Assembly (NCBI RefSeq): GCF_002847525.1
Contig: NZ_PKKM01000015.1
Span: forward strand, 1-40,040
Source: Schaalia odontolytica
Lineage (GTDB): Bacteria > Actinomycetota > Actinomycetes > Actinomycetales > Actinomycetaceae
Length of the DNA: 40,040 bases
Reading direction: 5' to 3'
In this document: positions 17,514-26,033 of the stretch, piece after piece
Position numbering within the stretch: the stretch's first letter is position 1
Layout: the number at the start of each line of letters is the position of its first letter
Made by a program: the position numbers and the translations under genes
The notes under the pieces: model-generated
The model's database searches: none
Told to the model about the DNA's origin: nothing
What the model saw: only the letters and a program-made list of their open reading frames with translations

Positions 17514-18517
17514 TCATGAAGAAGATCATTAACAACCCCGACCAGTTCGTCGATGAGATGGTTGAGGGCATTCTCCTGGCGCACCCCGATCAGGTCCGCA
17601 CCCCCGGAGACGACAGGCGTGTCCTCGTCCGCGCTGACAGCCCCGCACCCGGCCGGGTCGGCATCGTCACCGGTGGCGGCTCCGGTCACCTCCCCCTCTT
17701 CAAGGGCTACGTCGGCAAGGGGCTGTGCTCCGGCGTCGCCATCGGTAACGTGTTCTCCTCCCCGTCGGTCCAGCAGTGCGCTGACGCCGCCAAGGCCGTC
17801 GACGGCGGAGCTGGTGTGCTCTTCCTCTACGGCAACTACGGCGGCGATGTCTTCAACTTCGACCTGGCCGTCGACCTCCTCGAACTCGATGGTATCGAGA
17901 CGCGCACCGTCCTCGGCTGCGACGACGTGGCCTCCCAGCCCAAGGAACGTGCGAAGGACCGCCGCGGCGTCGCCGGCATCTTCTTCGCCTACAAGGCCGC
18001 GGGCGCTGCCGCCGAGCGCGGCGACAGCCTCGACGAGGTAGCCGCCGTCGCCCAGAAGGTCGTCGACAACACGGCCACCATGGGTGTCGGCCTGTCCCCC
18101 ACGATCCTCCCGACCACGGGCGCCGCATCCTTCGACCTGCCCGAAGGGGAAATGGAAATCGGCATCGGCATCCACGGCGAACCCGGTATTCACCGCGGCC
18201 CCCTCGGAACCGCCGACGAAATCGCGGACCAGATCCTCGACTCCGTTATCCCCGACCTCGGCCTGGGCGAAGGTGACCGTGTCGCCGTCCTCGTCAACGG
18301 CCTCGGCGCCACGCCCCTCGAAGAGCTCTACCTGCTCTACCGCCGCACCCACCAGAGGCTCGAGCAACTCGGCGTCGTCATCGAACGCCGCTACATCGGC
18401 GAATACGCGACGTCCCTCGAAATGGCCGGCGCATCGATCTCGCTGCTCAAGGTCGACGACGAGCTCCTCGAGCTCCTCGACGCCCCCGCCCAGTCCCCGT
18501 TCTTCAGGGAGGCATGA
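17510..18517 (+). CDS. dhaK: DhaK-type ketose kinase, substrate-binding subunit
   Basis: 335 residues, the usual DhaK length. It has GIVTGGGSGHLPLFKGYVG (about 52-70), the NYGGDVFNFD loop and GIGIHGEPGIHRGPLG, in which His222 corresponds to the histidine that binds the ketone as a hemiaminal. DhaK holds dihydroxyacetone or a longer ketose while the partner DhaL delivers phosphate. Related DhaK proteins in actinobacteria act on erythrulose and other ketoses. Here the gene follows an ABC importer with 4-bp overlap, so the substrate is probably the imported sugar. No DhaM phosphotransferase gene is nearby, so the phosphate source is unclear. An ATG two codons later is equally possible as start. 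Confidence 0.9.
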   Translation: MIMKKIINNPDQFVDEMVEGILLAHPDQVRTPGDDRRVLVRADSPAPGRVGIVTGGGSGHLPLFKGYVGKGLCSGVAIGNVFSSPSVQQCADAAKAVDGGAGVLFLYGNYGGDVFNFDLAVDLLELDGIETRTVLGCDDVASQPKERAKDRRGVAGIFFAYKAAGAAAERGDSLDEVAAVAQKVVDNTATMGVGLSPTILPTTGAASFDLPEGEMEIGIGIHGEPGIHRGPLGTADEIADQILDSVIPDLGLGEGDRVAVLVNGLGATPLEELYLLYRRTHQRLEQLGVVIERRYIGEYATSLEMAGASISLLKVDDELLELLDAPAQSPFFREA

Positions 18518-19212
18518 CAATGCGTTCACCCGAACTCATACAGCGCATTCAGGATTCGATGACGCTGCTCATCGAGTCCTCGGACGAACTGCGTGACCTC
18601 GACCAGGTCCTCGGCGACGGCGACCTCGGCATCACGATCTCCGCGGGTGCCCGCGCTGTCATCGAGGCGCTCAAGGCCATGCCGACGGAGCCCGAACCCG
18701 CCCCCTCCGACGTGGCGCGTGCCTGCGCGAAGGCATTCGCGAACGCCAACCCGTCGACGATGGCGGCACTGGTTGCCGGTGGCCTCCTCGCCGGGTCCAA
18801 GGTGTGGGTCGGCTGCGAGGACGTCACGGCCGTCGAGGCCGAGGCCTTCATCCGCGCGGCTGCCAGCTCCATCTCTCACCGCGGCAAGAGCCAGGTGGGC
18901 GACAAGACCATCCTCGACGCGATGGTCCCCGCCGTCGATTCTCTCGCCCGGAGCATCGAGGCCAACCCCGAGGTTGCTTCGGACAGCGCGCTCGCGGCGG
19001 CAGCCCTCGATAGCGCCATCGCGGACGCCGCCGAGGCCGTGGTCGCCACCCGCGACCTCCAGTCGCAGCGCGGACGCGCATCCTGGCTGCAGGACCGCTC
19101 GATCGGCCTCCAGGACCCCGGCGCCACCGCCTTCCTGCGGGCCCTCGAGGCCTGGCGCGACGCCTCCACCGGCGAGCGCGGCCCCCGCGCGGCGGTCGTC
19201 GAAAATCTCTGA
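18514..19212 (+). CDS. dhaL: DhaL-type ketose kinase, nucleotide-binding subunit
   Basis: 232 residues. The three metal/ADP-binding aspartates are at D30, D35 and D37 (LDQVLGDGDLG), followed by NPSTMAALVAGGLL, GKSQVGDKTILDAMVPA and the C-terminal RGRASWLQDRSIGLQDPGA, all hallmark DhaL segments. In PTS-dependent systems DhaL carries a bound ADP that DhaM recharges; in ATP-dependent ones DhaK and DhaL are usually fused. Here they are separate with no DhaM in the window. Either free ATP is used or DhaM is encoded elsewhere. It is the last gene of the operon, with a strong hairpin 15 bp after the stop. Confidence 0.9.
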   Translation: MTMRSPELIQRIQDSMTLLIESSDELRDLDQVLGDGDLGITISAGARAVIEALKAMPTEPEPAPSDVARACAKAFANANPSTMAALVAGGLLAGSKVWVGCEDVTAVEAEAFIRAAASSISHRGKSQVGDKTILDAMVPAVDSLARSIEANPEVASDSALAAAALDSAIADAAEAVVATRDLQSQRGRASWLQDRSIGLQDPGATAFLRALEAWRDASTGERGPRAAVVENL

Positions 19213-19226
19213 GGCTGCGGCTTAGT

Positions 19227-19272
19227 CAGTGTGGGGGTGGGGTTTCCGGTTGGGAACCCCACCCCCACACTG
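19227..19272. terminator. Strong bidirectional terminator between convergent genes
   Basis: A perfect 18-bp stem, CAGTGTGGGGGTGGGGTT against AACCCCACCCCCACACTG, with loop TCCGGTTGGG that can pair further. It separates the rightward DhaL gene from the leftward lacI gene and can serve both. Its GGGGTGGGGTT...AACCCCACCCC core and CGGTTGG loop recur in the hairpin at 30297-30327. Confidence 0.8.
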
Positions 19273-19343
19273 TTTGCTCGTGCGTCGACGAGTGCGGTCT
19301 TGGTGAGTGGAACGCCTTAGCGTTGTCGGGCTCTTCTGTCCCG

Positions 19344-20453
19344 CTACTCCCGCGGCTTTGCCGTCGATTCGCGGATCGTGAGGACGGGGCTGAAGGTCTG
19401 GTGCCGCACGGGCGCGTCGGAGCCGGACAACAGGAGTTCCGCGGCTGCCGCTCCGAGTTCATCCATGGGTTGGCGGATTGTCGTGAGCGGAACGGGCATC
19501 TGCGCTGCCAGGGGAATGTCGTCGAAGCCGATGACGGACACGTCGTCGGGAATGGAAATTCCTGCGACGCGCAGCGCGGACATGACGCCCACGGCCAGCA
19601 GATCGTTCGCGCAGAAGACGGCGGTGGGGTTCGCTTCGTCGGAGGCGGTGCGGGCCTCGGCGATGGCGTCTTCGGTGGCTGCATACCCTGCCTGGGCGGT
19701 GTACGCCTGCGCGTTGTAGACGGTCAACTGCACGCTGTCAGAACCCGTTAGGCGCTGCCAGTGCTCGATCGCGTCTCGCACGCCCGCGAGACGCTGCACG
19801 GATTGGCGCATGTCGGCGGGGCCGTTGAGGAAACAGATGCGCTCATGTCCGAGTGCCAGAAGGTGTTCGATCGCTAGCGCGGCACCCGCGCGGTCGTCGA
19901 TCGACACGGACGGCAGGCCCTCGGGCGCCTCAGCCGCGTCGAAGAGGACGACAGGCGTTCCTTCCTCGACCAAACGCGTGGCGGCCTCATGCGTAGAGTC
20001 TGCGGGGGTCAGAAGAACGCCGCGCACCGCCTGACGCCCCAGCGCCTCGAGCAGGTCGCGCTCCTCCTGCACGGAGGCGTGCGTGGAAGACAGCGTCATG
20101 ATGTAGCCCTCGCGCGATAGCACGCGCTCCATGGCAGCAGCAGCCTCCATGAAGAACGGGTTCGTCAGGTCGAAGACCGCCACGCCCACGAGCGGAGAGG
20201 TCCCCCGTCGCAGGGCCTGCGCGGTCGGATTGGGCTTGTAGCCGAGCTGCGCGATCGCCGCCTCGACGCGCTCACGCACGTCGGGACGCACGCTGTCGCG
20301 TCGGTTAATGACGTTAGACACGGAGCCGACGCTCACGCCCGCAAGAGCGGCGACGTCTTTGACGCCGGGGGCTTTGCGGGGCATTGAGGGGGACGAGGCA
20401 GTGGTTGTGTCCTGGGGACTCGTGCCCTCTGGGGTATGGCGGGGCGGCGTCAT
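19344..20453 (-). CDS. LacI-family repressor of the L-rhamnose regulon
   Basis: 369 residues from ATG 20453; the open frame reaches 20501, but that start would place a regulator site inside the gene and lacks a ribosome site. After a Pro/Thr-rich head, the helix-turn-helix reads VKDVAALAGVSVGSVSNVIN and the hinge GYKPNPTAQALRRG. A periplasmic-binding-protein-like sensor domain follows (from SPLVGVAVFDLTNPFF onward). It is divergent from the rhamnose importer. A 12-bp operator-like sequence occurs before the importer, mutarotase and aldolase genes and an 11-bp version in its own leader, so it probably represses all of them and itself. The inducer is presumably rhamnose or a catabolite. LacI control replaces the AraC-type RhaR/RhaS of enterobacteria. 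Confidence 0.88.
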   Translation of the reverse strand: MTPPRHTPEGTSPQDTTTASSPSMPRKAPGVKDVAALAGVSVGSVSNVINRRDSVRPDVRERVEAAIAQLGYKPNPTAQALRRGTSPLVGVAVFDLTNPFFMEAAAAMERVLSREGYIMTLSSTHASVQEERDLLEALGRQAVRGVLLTPADSTHEAATRLVEEGTPVVLFDAAEAPEGLPSVSIDDRAGAALAIEHLLALGHERICFLNGPADMRQSVQRLAGVRDAIEHWQRLTGSDSVQLTVYNAQAYTAQAGYAATEDAIAEARTASDEANPTAVFCANDLLAVGVMSALRVAGISIPDDVSVIGFDDIPLAAQMPVPLTTIRQPMDELGAAAAELLLSGSDAPVRHQTFSPVLTIRESTAKPRE

Positions 20454-20479
20454 GGTAGCTCTTTCGGGAACTCGAGTGA

Positions 20480-20490
20480 TGAAACGTTCA
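20480..20490. promoter_or_regulatory. LacI-type operator variant before lacI gene
   Basis: TGAAACGTTCA is the regulon operator TGAAACGATTCA with one base missing in the centre, 27 bp before the chosen lacI start. It is probably a weaker autoregulatory site. Confidence 0.5.
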
Positions 20491-20557
20491 TATTGTGGCA
20501 TCTCCGAGTAGGTTTCCGCTCCAATTTTCCTGGCAAGTTCAGGGCTTCCCTATAGAG

Positions 20558-20586
20558 TTGACATGCATATTGTCGTGTGGCACACT
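20558..20586 (+). promoter_or_regulatory. Candidate promoter of the rhamnose importer operon
   Basis: A consensus TTGACA (20558-20563) is followed after 17 bp by CACACT, a weak -10. The operator at 20598-20609 lies just downstream, where bound repressor would block initiation. The -35 is clear; the -10 is uncertain. Confidence 0.45.
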
Positions 20587-20597
20587 TTCTATCTATC

Positions 20598-20609
20598 TGA
20601 ATCGTTTCA
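20598..20609. promoter_or_regulatory. LacI-type operator of the rhamnose importer operon
   Basis: TGAATCGTTTCA, identical to the site at 30116-30127 and the reverse complement of that at 25513-25524. It lies 24 bp before the ATPase start and 35 bp after the TTGACA. Confidence 0.75.
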
Positions 20610-20632
20610 TCCCTCGACGAAGAGGTGACCAC

Positions 20633-22147
20633 ATGACACGAGAAGCTGAAAGGCCAGTTGTCTCGCTCCAGCATGCGGTGAAGAAGTTCGGCTCCTTCAC
20701 CGCGATGTCCGATGGGTGCATCGAGCTGTATCCGCACCGTATTCACGCCCTTGCCGGCGAAAACGGTGCGGGTAAGTCGACGCTCGTGAAGGTGCTCGCC
20801 GGGATTCACCAGCCAAACTCCGGAGAGTTTTTGGTTGATGGCCAGCCGGTGCGCTTCAAGACCCCTGCGGAATCGAAGGCCGCCGGAATCTCGGTGATCT
20901 ACCAGGAGCCCACGCTGTTCCCCGACCTCACAGTCGCCGAGAACATCTACGTGGGCCGGCAGCCCAGGGGACGCCTCGGCCTCATCGATCACGCGGCTAT
21001 GAAGCGCGACGCCCAAGAGCTCTTTGACCGCCTCGAGGTGCCGATCGACCCCTCGCAGTTGGCTGACGGACTATCGATCGCGGACCAGCAGATCATCGAA
21101 ATCGCAAAGGCGATCTCGCTGGACGCGAAGGTCCTCATCATGGATGAGCCAACGGCCGCTCTGTCGGGGCACGAGGTTGAGCGTCTCTTCTCCGTTGCGC
21201 GTTCGCTGCGCGACAAGGGCGCCTCCCTCATGTTCATCTCGCACAGGATGGAGGAAATCTTTGATCTGTGCGACGACGTGACGATCATGCGCGACGGCGC
21301 CTACGTGTCGACGCGCGACCTGGAGGGGACCACGAAGGCCCAGCTCGTGAGAGACATGGTTGGCCGCGACGTCGATCAACTCTTCCCCAAGCTGGACGCA
21401 CAGATCGGCGATCCTGTGCTGACGGTCGAAGGTCTCACCCGATATGGCGCCTTCGAGGACGTGAGCTTCGAGGTCCGCAGCGGTGAAATCCTTGGCCTCG
21501 CGGGCCTCGTCGGTGCAGGTCGATCCGAGGTCGTGCGCACGATCATGGGCATCGACAAGGCGGACGGTGGCACAGTGACCGCCTTCGGCAAGCCCCTGAA
21601 GCTGGGCGATACCGTGGGTGCAATCCGCGCCGGCCTCGCCTTCGTGCCCGAAGACAGGCGCAAGCAAGGCCTCGTTATGGACCTGTCCGTCGCCCGCAAC
21701 ACGGCCCTCACGCTGCGCAGTAAACTCGCTCGCTGCGGACTCATCAACTCGCGGACCGAGCGAGCGGTCGCGCAGGAATGGTCCACCAACCTCGAAGTGA
21801 AGACGGCCAGTCAGGACACCCCCGTGTCCGCGCTCTCGGGCGGAAACCAACAGAAGGTTGTCTTGGCGAAATGGCTTGCCACCGATCCCAAGATCCTCAT
21901 CGTTGATGAGCCGACCCGCGGCATCGATGTGGGAACTAAGTCCGAGGTGCACCGCCTTATCTCCACCCTCGCCACCCGGGGAGTTGCCGTCATCATGATC
22001 TCCTCGGAACTGCCCGAGGTGCTCGGCATGGCAGACCGCGTCCTCGTCATGTGCGAAGGCCGCATCACCGGTGAATTCACCCGAGAAGAAGCCACAGCTG
22101 ACGCCATTATGACGGCGGCTACCGACCACGAAAAGGCCGCATCATGA
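20633..22147 (+). CDS. L-rhamnose ABC importer, double ATPase subunit
   Basis: 504 residues from ATG 20633, with AGAGGTG upstream; the longer open frame to 20495 would run through the operator. Two RbsA-class nucleotide-binding domains are visible: Walker A GENGAGKST (about 44-52) and Walker B LIMDEPTAAL in domain 1, then GLVGAGRSE, LSGGNQQK and LIVDEPTRGIDVG in domain 2. Unlike the ATPase at 13808-15352, both Walker B motifs are canonical. Rhamnose specificity is inferred from the adjoining rhamnose catabolic genes and the RhaS-like binding protein. Its stop overlaps the next permease by 4 bp. Confidence 0.88.
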   Translation: MTREAERPVVSLQHAVKKFGSFTAMSDGCIELYPHRIHALAGENGAGKSTLVKVLAGIHQPNSGEFLVDGQPVRFKTPAESKAAGISVIYQEPTLFPDLTVAENIYVGRQPRGRLGLIDHAAMKRDAQELFDRLEVPIDPSQLADGLSIADQQIIEIAKAISLDAKVLIMDEPTAALSGHEVERLFSVARSLRDKGASLMFISHRMEEIFDLCDDVTIMRDGAYVSTRDLEGTTKAQLVRDMVGRDVDQLFPKLDAQIGDPVLTVEGLTRYGAFEDVSFEVRSGEILGLAGLVGAGRSEVVRTIMGIDKADGGTVTAFGKPLKLGDTVGAIRAGLAFVPEDRRKQGLVMDLSVARNTALTLRSKLARCGLINSRTERAVAQEWSTNLEVKTASQDTPVSALSGGNQQKVVLAKWLATDPKILIVDEPTRGIDVGTKSEVHRLISTLATRGVAVIMISSELPEVLGMADRVLVMCEGRITGEFTREEATADAIMTAATDHEKAAS

Positions 22148-23226
22148 CCGCAACATTGACACCTCCCTCCCGCATCCACGGCTCCGCGCCGGTGAGCCGG
22201 GAGCCAGCCACGCCCTCGTCCGCGACCACGATGCACACCCAGTCGAAGCTGCGCTCCCTCCTGTCGATGCGAGAGCTCCCGGTGATCGCGGCCCTCATTG
22301 CCCTGGTCCTGTTGACGTGGGTAATGAACCCGCGCTTTCTGTCCGCCCAGGGAGTGCGTGACCTCTTCCTCAACGCGACGATCGCCATGCTGATGGCTGC
22401 CGGGCAGTCCCTCATCATCCAATCCGAAGGTGTCGACCTCTCCGTCGGCTCCATCCTCGGGTGCACGGCCTTCGCCACGGGCTTCCTCTTCGCGACCAAC
22501 CCGGGACTGCCCATTGTCGTCGTCTTCATCGCAGGCATTGTCCTGGGTGCGCTGTTCGGAGCGCTCAACGGAGCGCTCGTCACACAGGCGAAAGTCCCCG
22601 CGATGGTCATCACCCTGGGCACTCTCTACGTCTTCCGAGGAGGACTGAACTGGTGGGCCGGCTCCACCCAGTACTTCGCCGGTGACCGCCCCCAAGCCTT
22701 CGGTGACCTGGGTGTCGCGACGATCGGTGGCTTCCCGCTGCTCACCCTTCTGGCGGTCATCGTTATCGTGATCGTCTCGCTCTACCAGCGCTACGCTCGA
22801 TCCGGACGCGACCTCTACGCGATTGGCTCCGACCGTACAGCCGCAGCCGTCTACGGCATCCCCGTCGCCAAGCGCGTTTTTATGGCCTTCGTTGTCAACG
22901 GCGCGCTCGTTGGACTCGGCGGCGTCGTCTACGCCTCCCGCTTTAACTCCGTCGGCGCAACGACGGGCGCAGGCATGGAACTTGACATCGTCGCCGCGTG
23001 CGTCGTCGGCGGCGTTGCGATGACCGGGGGCGTCGGAACCGCCTACGGAGCCGCCATCGGCGCGCTCCTCCTGACCACCATGACGTCCGCGCTTACAGCC
23101 GTCGGCGTCGACAAATTCTGGCAAAAGGCCGTCGTTGGTGCGCTCATCCTCATCGCGATCGTCGTCGACCGAGTCAGCTCAATGCGCCGCCACGAGGCGC
23201 TGCGCAAGAAGGGAGCGGATCACTGA
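22144..23226 (+). CDS. L-rhamnose ABC importer, permease subunit 1
   Basis: 360 residues, a BPD_transp_2 permease with a polar N-terminal tail of about 45 residues and roughly ten membrane segments. Marks include SEGVDLSVGSILGCTAFATG (about 98-117), GALFGALNGALVTQAKVPAM and VGGVAMTGGVGTAYGAAIGA. The stop and next start share one base (TGATG). It forms the channel with the following permease. Confidence 0.87.
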   Translation: MTATLTPPSRIHGSAPVSREPATPSSATTMHTQSKLRSLLSMRELPVIAALIALVLLTWVMNPRFLSAQGVRDLFLNATIAMLMAAGQSLIIQSEGVDLSVGSILGCTAFATGFLFATNPGLPIVVVFIAGIVLGALFGALNGALVTQAKVPAMVITLGTLYVFRGGLNWWAGSTQYFAGDRPQAFGDLGVATIGGFPLLTLLAVIVIVIVSLYQRYARSGRDLYAIGSDRTAAAVYGIPVAKRVFMAFVVNGALVGLGGVVYASRFNSVGATTGAGMELDIVAACVVGGVAMTGGVGTAYGAAIGALLLTTMTSALTAVGVDKFWQKAVVGALILIAIVVDRVSSMRRHEALRKKGADH

Positions 23227-24278
23227 TGAGCACCCCAACTCAGACCTCGTCACGTGACCTCATGGCCTCGATTCGACGCGTGTTCTCCTCGCGAGACTCG
23301 CACATGACCCTCATCCTCATCCTCGCCATCGCAGTCGCGGCCATCCTCATCCCGAGGTTCAGCCAGCCACGCACGCTCACGTTCCTCACCCTGGACGTGA
23401 CGGCGACACTCCTCATGGCACTGCCCATGACCCTCGTTATGATCAACGCCGACATCGACCTGTCCGTTGCCTCCACCGCCGGCCTTGTCAGCGCATCCTT
23501 CGGAGTTCTCGTCCAGTCGGGCGTCGGATTCTGGGTGAGCATCGCGATCTGCCTCCTCATCGGACTGGCGTGTGGCCTCGTCAATGCATTCATGACCGCC
23601 TACGTGGGACTGCCGGCGCTCGCGGTCACGATCGGCACACTCGCGCTGTATCGAGGCCTCGCCCTCGTCGTCATCGGCGACCAGTCGATCTCCGACTTCC
23701 CAAAGTGGGCAACCGCCGCAGTCACCGGATCGTTCGGTTCCACGGGCATCCCCTACATGGCGATCCCCGTCATCCTGTTCGTCATTCTCTTCTGGCTCCT
23801 GCTGCACAAGACCCCGTACGGTCGAGGCCTCTTCGCGCTGGGGTACTACAAGCAGGCCGCCGAATTCGTCGGCATTGACACGAAGCGTTCTCGGGTCATT
23901 GCCCTGACGTTGTCGGGGCTCATGGCAGCGCTGGCAGGCATCTACTGGACGCTGCGCTACTCCGCGGCGAAGGCCGACAACGTCGAGGGCCTCGAGCTCG
24001 TCGTGATCGCCGCAGTTGTCTTCGGTGGGGTCAGCGTCTTCGGTGGCCGAGGCTCGATCTGGGGCAGCGTATGCGGCGTCCTGACGATCGGTGTTCTCAA
24101 CTACGCGCTGCGCCTCAACCGAATTCCCGAAGTCATCCTGGTTCTGGTCACGGGCTTGCTCTTGATCGGTTCCGTCGTCGCGCCATCGCTGGTGGATGCC
24201 GTCCGCCAGCGTCTGGCTCATCGAGCTGATGCGCGTACCCCTCGCGTCAGCGTCGCACCGGGCGCGGCGAGCGCCTAA
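23226..24278 (+). CDS. L-rhamnose ABC importer, permease subunit 2
   Basis: 350 residues from ATG 23226 (the open frame extends upstream to 22998 within the previous gene, rejected). BPD_transp_2 permease with INADIDLSVASTAGLVSASF (about 75-94), LACGLVNAFMTAYVGLPAL and VFGGVSVFGGRGSIWG. The Ala/Arg-rich C-terminal tail is cytoplasmic. It is followed after 67 bp by the binding-protein gene with its own good ribosome site. Confidence 0.87.
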   Translation: MSTPTQTSSRDLMASIRRVFSSRDSHMTLILILAIAVAAILIPRFSQPRTLTFLTLDVTATLLMALPMTLVMINADIDLSVASTAGLVSASFGVLVQSGVGFWVSIAICLLIGLACGLVNAFMTAYVGLPALAVTIGTLALYRGLALVVIGDQSISDFPKWATAAVTGSFGSTGIPYMAIPVILFVILFWLLLHKTPYGRGLFALGYYKQAAEFVGIDTKRSRVIALTLSGLMAALAGIYWTLRYSAAKADNVEGLELVVIAAVVFGGVSVFGGRGSIWGSVCGVLTIGVLNYALRLNRIPEVILVLVTGLLLIGSVVAPSLVDAVRQRLAHRADARTPRVSVAPGAASA

Positions 24279-24345
24279 CAATCCCACAACGAGGGGCACC
24301 ACGCCCCCGCAACAGGGCGCGTGCGCCCGAAAGGAAAAGACAACG

Positions 24346-25413
24346 ATGTCTCACATGAAGAAAGGTGTTGCCGCTCTCGGCGCACTCACGCTGGCCTCGG
24401 CCCTCCTGATGTCCGCCTGTGGCGGTGGAACGTCGACGCAGGGCAGCGAGTCCAGCTCCGGCGGCGATGCCTCCGGTTCGTATGATGTTTCGTCCCAGTC
24501 GATCACGTTTATCCCCAAGCAGCTAAACAACCCGTTCTCCGACGTCATGCTCGGTGGTGGCAAGAACGCTGCGGGGGAGATCGGCTTCGCCGAGGTCAAC
24601 GTCGTCGGTCCGCTCGAGGCGTCCTCCTCCTCGCAGGTCTCCTTCATCAACTCCGAGGTGCAGGCGGGCACGAACGTCCTCGTGATCGCCGCGAATGACC
24701 CCGATGCCGTATGCCCTGCGCTTCAGGATGCGCGCAAGGCCGGTACAAAGGTCGTCACCTTCGACTCCGACAGCGCGGCCGATTGCCGAGACCTGTTCAT
24801 CAACCAGGTTGAATCCAAGCAGGTTGCGATCACCATGCTCGACATGGTCTCTGACCAGATCGGCGGTTCCGGTAAGGTAGCCATCCTCTCTGCGACGGCG
24901 AACGCCGCCAACCAGAACGCGTGGATCAAGTTCATGGAGGATGAGATCGCTTCGAACGACAAGTACAAGGGCATTGAAATCGTCGCGAAGGTCTATGGCG
25001 ACGACGACGACACGAAGTCGTTCCAGGAGGCACAGGGCCTGCTCCAGGCCCACCCCGACCTCAACGCGATCGTCTCCCCGACCACCGTCGGTATCGCTGC
25101 CACCGCGCGCTACCTGTCGACCTCTGACTACAAGGGCAAGGTCGTCCTGACCGGCCTGGGTCTACCCAACGAAATGCGTTCCTTCGTCAAGGACGGCACC
25201 GTCAAGGAGTTCGCCCTGTGGGATCCCGCCCAGCTCGGATACGTGGCCGCATACGCGGGTGCAGCGCTCGATAGTGGTGCAATCAAGGGCGAAGTAGGGG
25301 AGAAGTTCACTGCCGGAAACCTCGGTGAACGCACGATCGGCGAGAACAAGACCGTCGTCGTCGGTGACCCCGTGCGCTTCAACGCGGATAACATCGACAA
25401 GTACGACTTCTGA
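24346..25413 (+). CDS. L-rhamnose-binding lipoprotein (RhaS-like)
   Basis: 355 residues from ATG 24346, with AAAGGAAAAG before it. The lipoprotein signal ends LLMSAC (Cys about residue 25), followed by a Ser/Gly linker and a Peripla_BP_4 domain that starts ITFIPKQLNNPF and ends NIDKYDF. It keeps several sugar-contact positions shared by RhaS and LsrB (IPK, FDSDSA, NQNAW, SPTT, LWDPAQLGY) but has Asn where LsrB has Asp before the Gln. Together with the adjoining rhamnose genes this favours rhamnose. It is the last importer gene, followed by a strong hairpin. Confidence 0.87.
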   Translation: MSHMKKGVAALGALTLASALLMSACGGGTSTQGSESSSGGDASGSYDVSSQSITFIPKQLNNPFSDVMLGGGKNAAGEIGFAEVNVVGPLEASSSSQVSFINSEVQAGTNVLVIAANDPDAVCPALQDARKAGTKVVTFDSDSAADCRDLFINQVESKQVAITMLDMVSDQIGGSGKVAILSATANAANQNAWIKFMEDEIASNDKYKGIEIVAKVYGDDDDTKSFQEAQGLLQAHPDLNAIVSPTTVGIAATARYLSTSDYKGKVVLTGLGLPNEMRSFVKDGTVKEFALWDPAQLGYVAAYAGAALDSGAIKGEVGEKFTAGNLGERTIGENKTVVVGDPVRFNADNIDKYDF

Positions 25414-25423
25414 CGTCGTCTCT

Positions 25424-25466
25424 GGCGGGGTTGGTGGGCGCACTCGTTGTGCCCACCAACCCCGCC
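25424..25466 (+). terminator. Terminator of the rhamnose importer operon
   Basis: A perfect 16-bp stem, GGCGGGGTTGGTGGGC against GCCCACCAACCCCGCC, with an 11-base loop, 10 bp after the binding-protein stop. The next genes have their own promoter at 25505. Confidence 0.8.
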
Positions 25467-25504
25467 TTCATGCCGCGAATCGGCTGGTGTGTGCGGCATG
25501 CTGC

Positions 25505-25533
25505 TTGCTAAATGAAACGATTCACTTTAAAAT
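25505..25533 (+). promoter_or_regulatory. Promoter of the rhamnose catabolic operon
   Basis: TTGCTA (25505-25510), a 17-bp spacer and TAAAAT (25528-25533) form a good sigma-70-type promoter 40 bp before the mutarotase start. The LacI-type operator fills the spacer. Confidence 0.72.
25513..25524. promoter_or_regulatory. LacI-type operator inside the catabolic promoter
   Basis: TGAAACGATTCA, the reverse complement of the two other full sites, lying exactly between the -35 and -10 so that a bound repressor would exclude polymerase. Confidence 0.78.
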
Positions 25534-25573
25534 AGACACAACCAATTCCCGTTCAACGATGAAGGGATTTCCC

Positions 25574-25939
25574 ATGAGCGATACCCCACCATTGGCCCAC
25601 ACGCTCGCCACGACGAGCCAGGCCAGCCCCCACCGAGCCTGCTTCCTCCTGCGCGTGCGCCCCGAGAAACTCGCCGAATACGCCGACGTGCACCAGCGTG
25701 TCTGGGACGAGATGCGCCAGGCTCTCAGTGACGCCGGGTGGCGACACTACTCGCTCTTCCTCGATCCGGACACCGGCCTCGTCGTCGGTTACTACGAGGC
25801 GGACGACACTCGCGCGGCGGCCGCAGCTATGGAAGACCGCGAGGTCAATACGCGCTGGCAAGCTCAAATGGCCCAGTACTTCCAACCGGACGGGGGCGGC
25901 AGTGCCCACTTCCTCAACCAATACTTCTACCTCGCCTAA
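25574..25939 (+). CDS. rhaM: L-rhamnose mutarotase
   Basis: 121 residues from ATG 25574. After an 18-residue tail, the dimeric alpha/beta-barrel-like domain begins HRACFLLRVRPEKLAEYADVH. It has VWDEMRQALSDAGWRHYSLF (about 47-66) and ends ADDTRAAAAAMEDREVNTRW and LNQYFYL, typical of the RhaM/YiiL family, which is usually about 104 residues. It interconverts alpha and beta L-rhamnopyranose so that the isomerase gets its preferred anomer. It is the first gene of the catabolic operon; a 94-bp gap with a short CGAGGCCGG/CCGGCCTCG inverted repeat (25948-25956/25991-25999) precedes the isomerase. Confidence 0.87.
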   Translation: MSDTPPLAHTLATTSQASPHRACFLLRVRPEKLAEYADVHQRVWDEMRQALSDAGWRHYSLFLDPDTGLVVGYYEADDTRAAAAAMEDREVNTRWQAQMAQYFQPDGGGSAHFLNQYFYLA

Positions 25940-26033
25940 TCGCCCACCGAGGCCGGCCTACGAGAGGCCTTACGGCCCCGATAGGGCACCCCGGCCTCGT
26001 CAATCCACCCCCCCACACGTCGAAGGAGACGCC

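Noticed and set aside
13737..19250. Long leftward frames opposite the importer and DhaKL genes (up to 482 residues)
   Set aside because: Asp/Glu/Gly/Val-rich antisense shadows typical of high-GC codon use.
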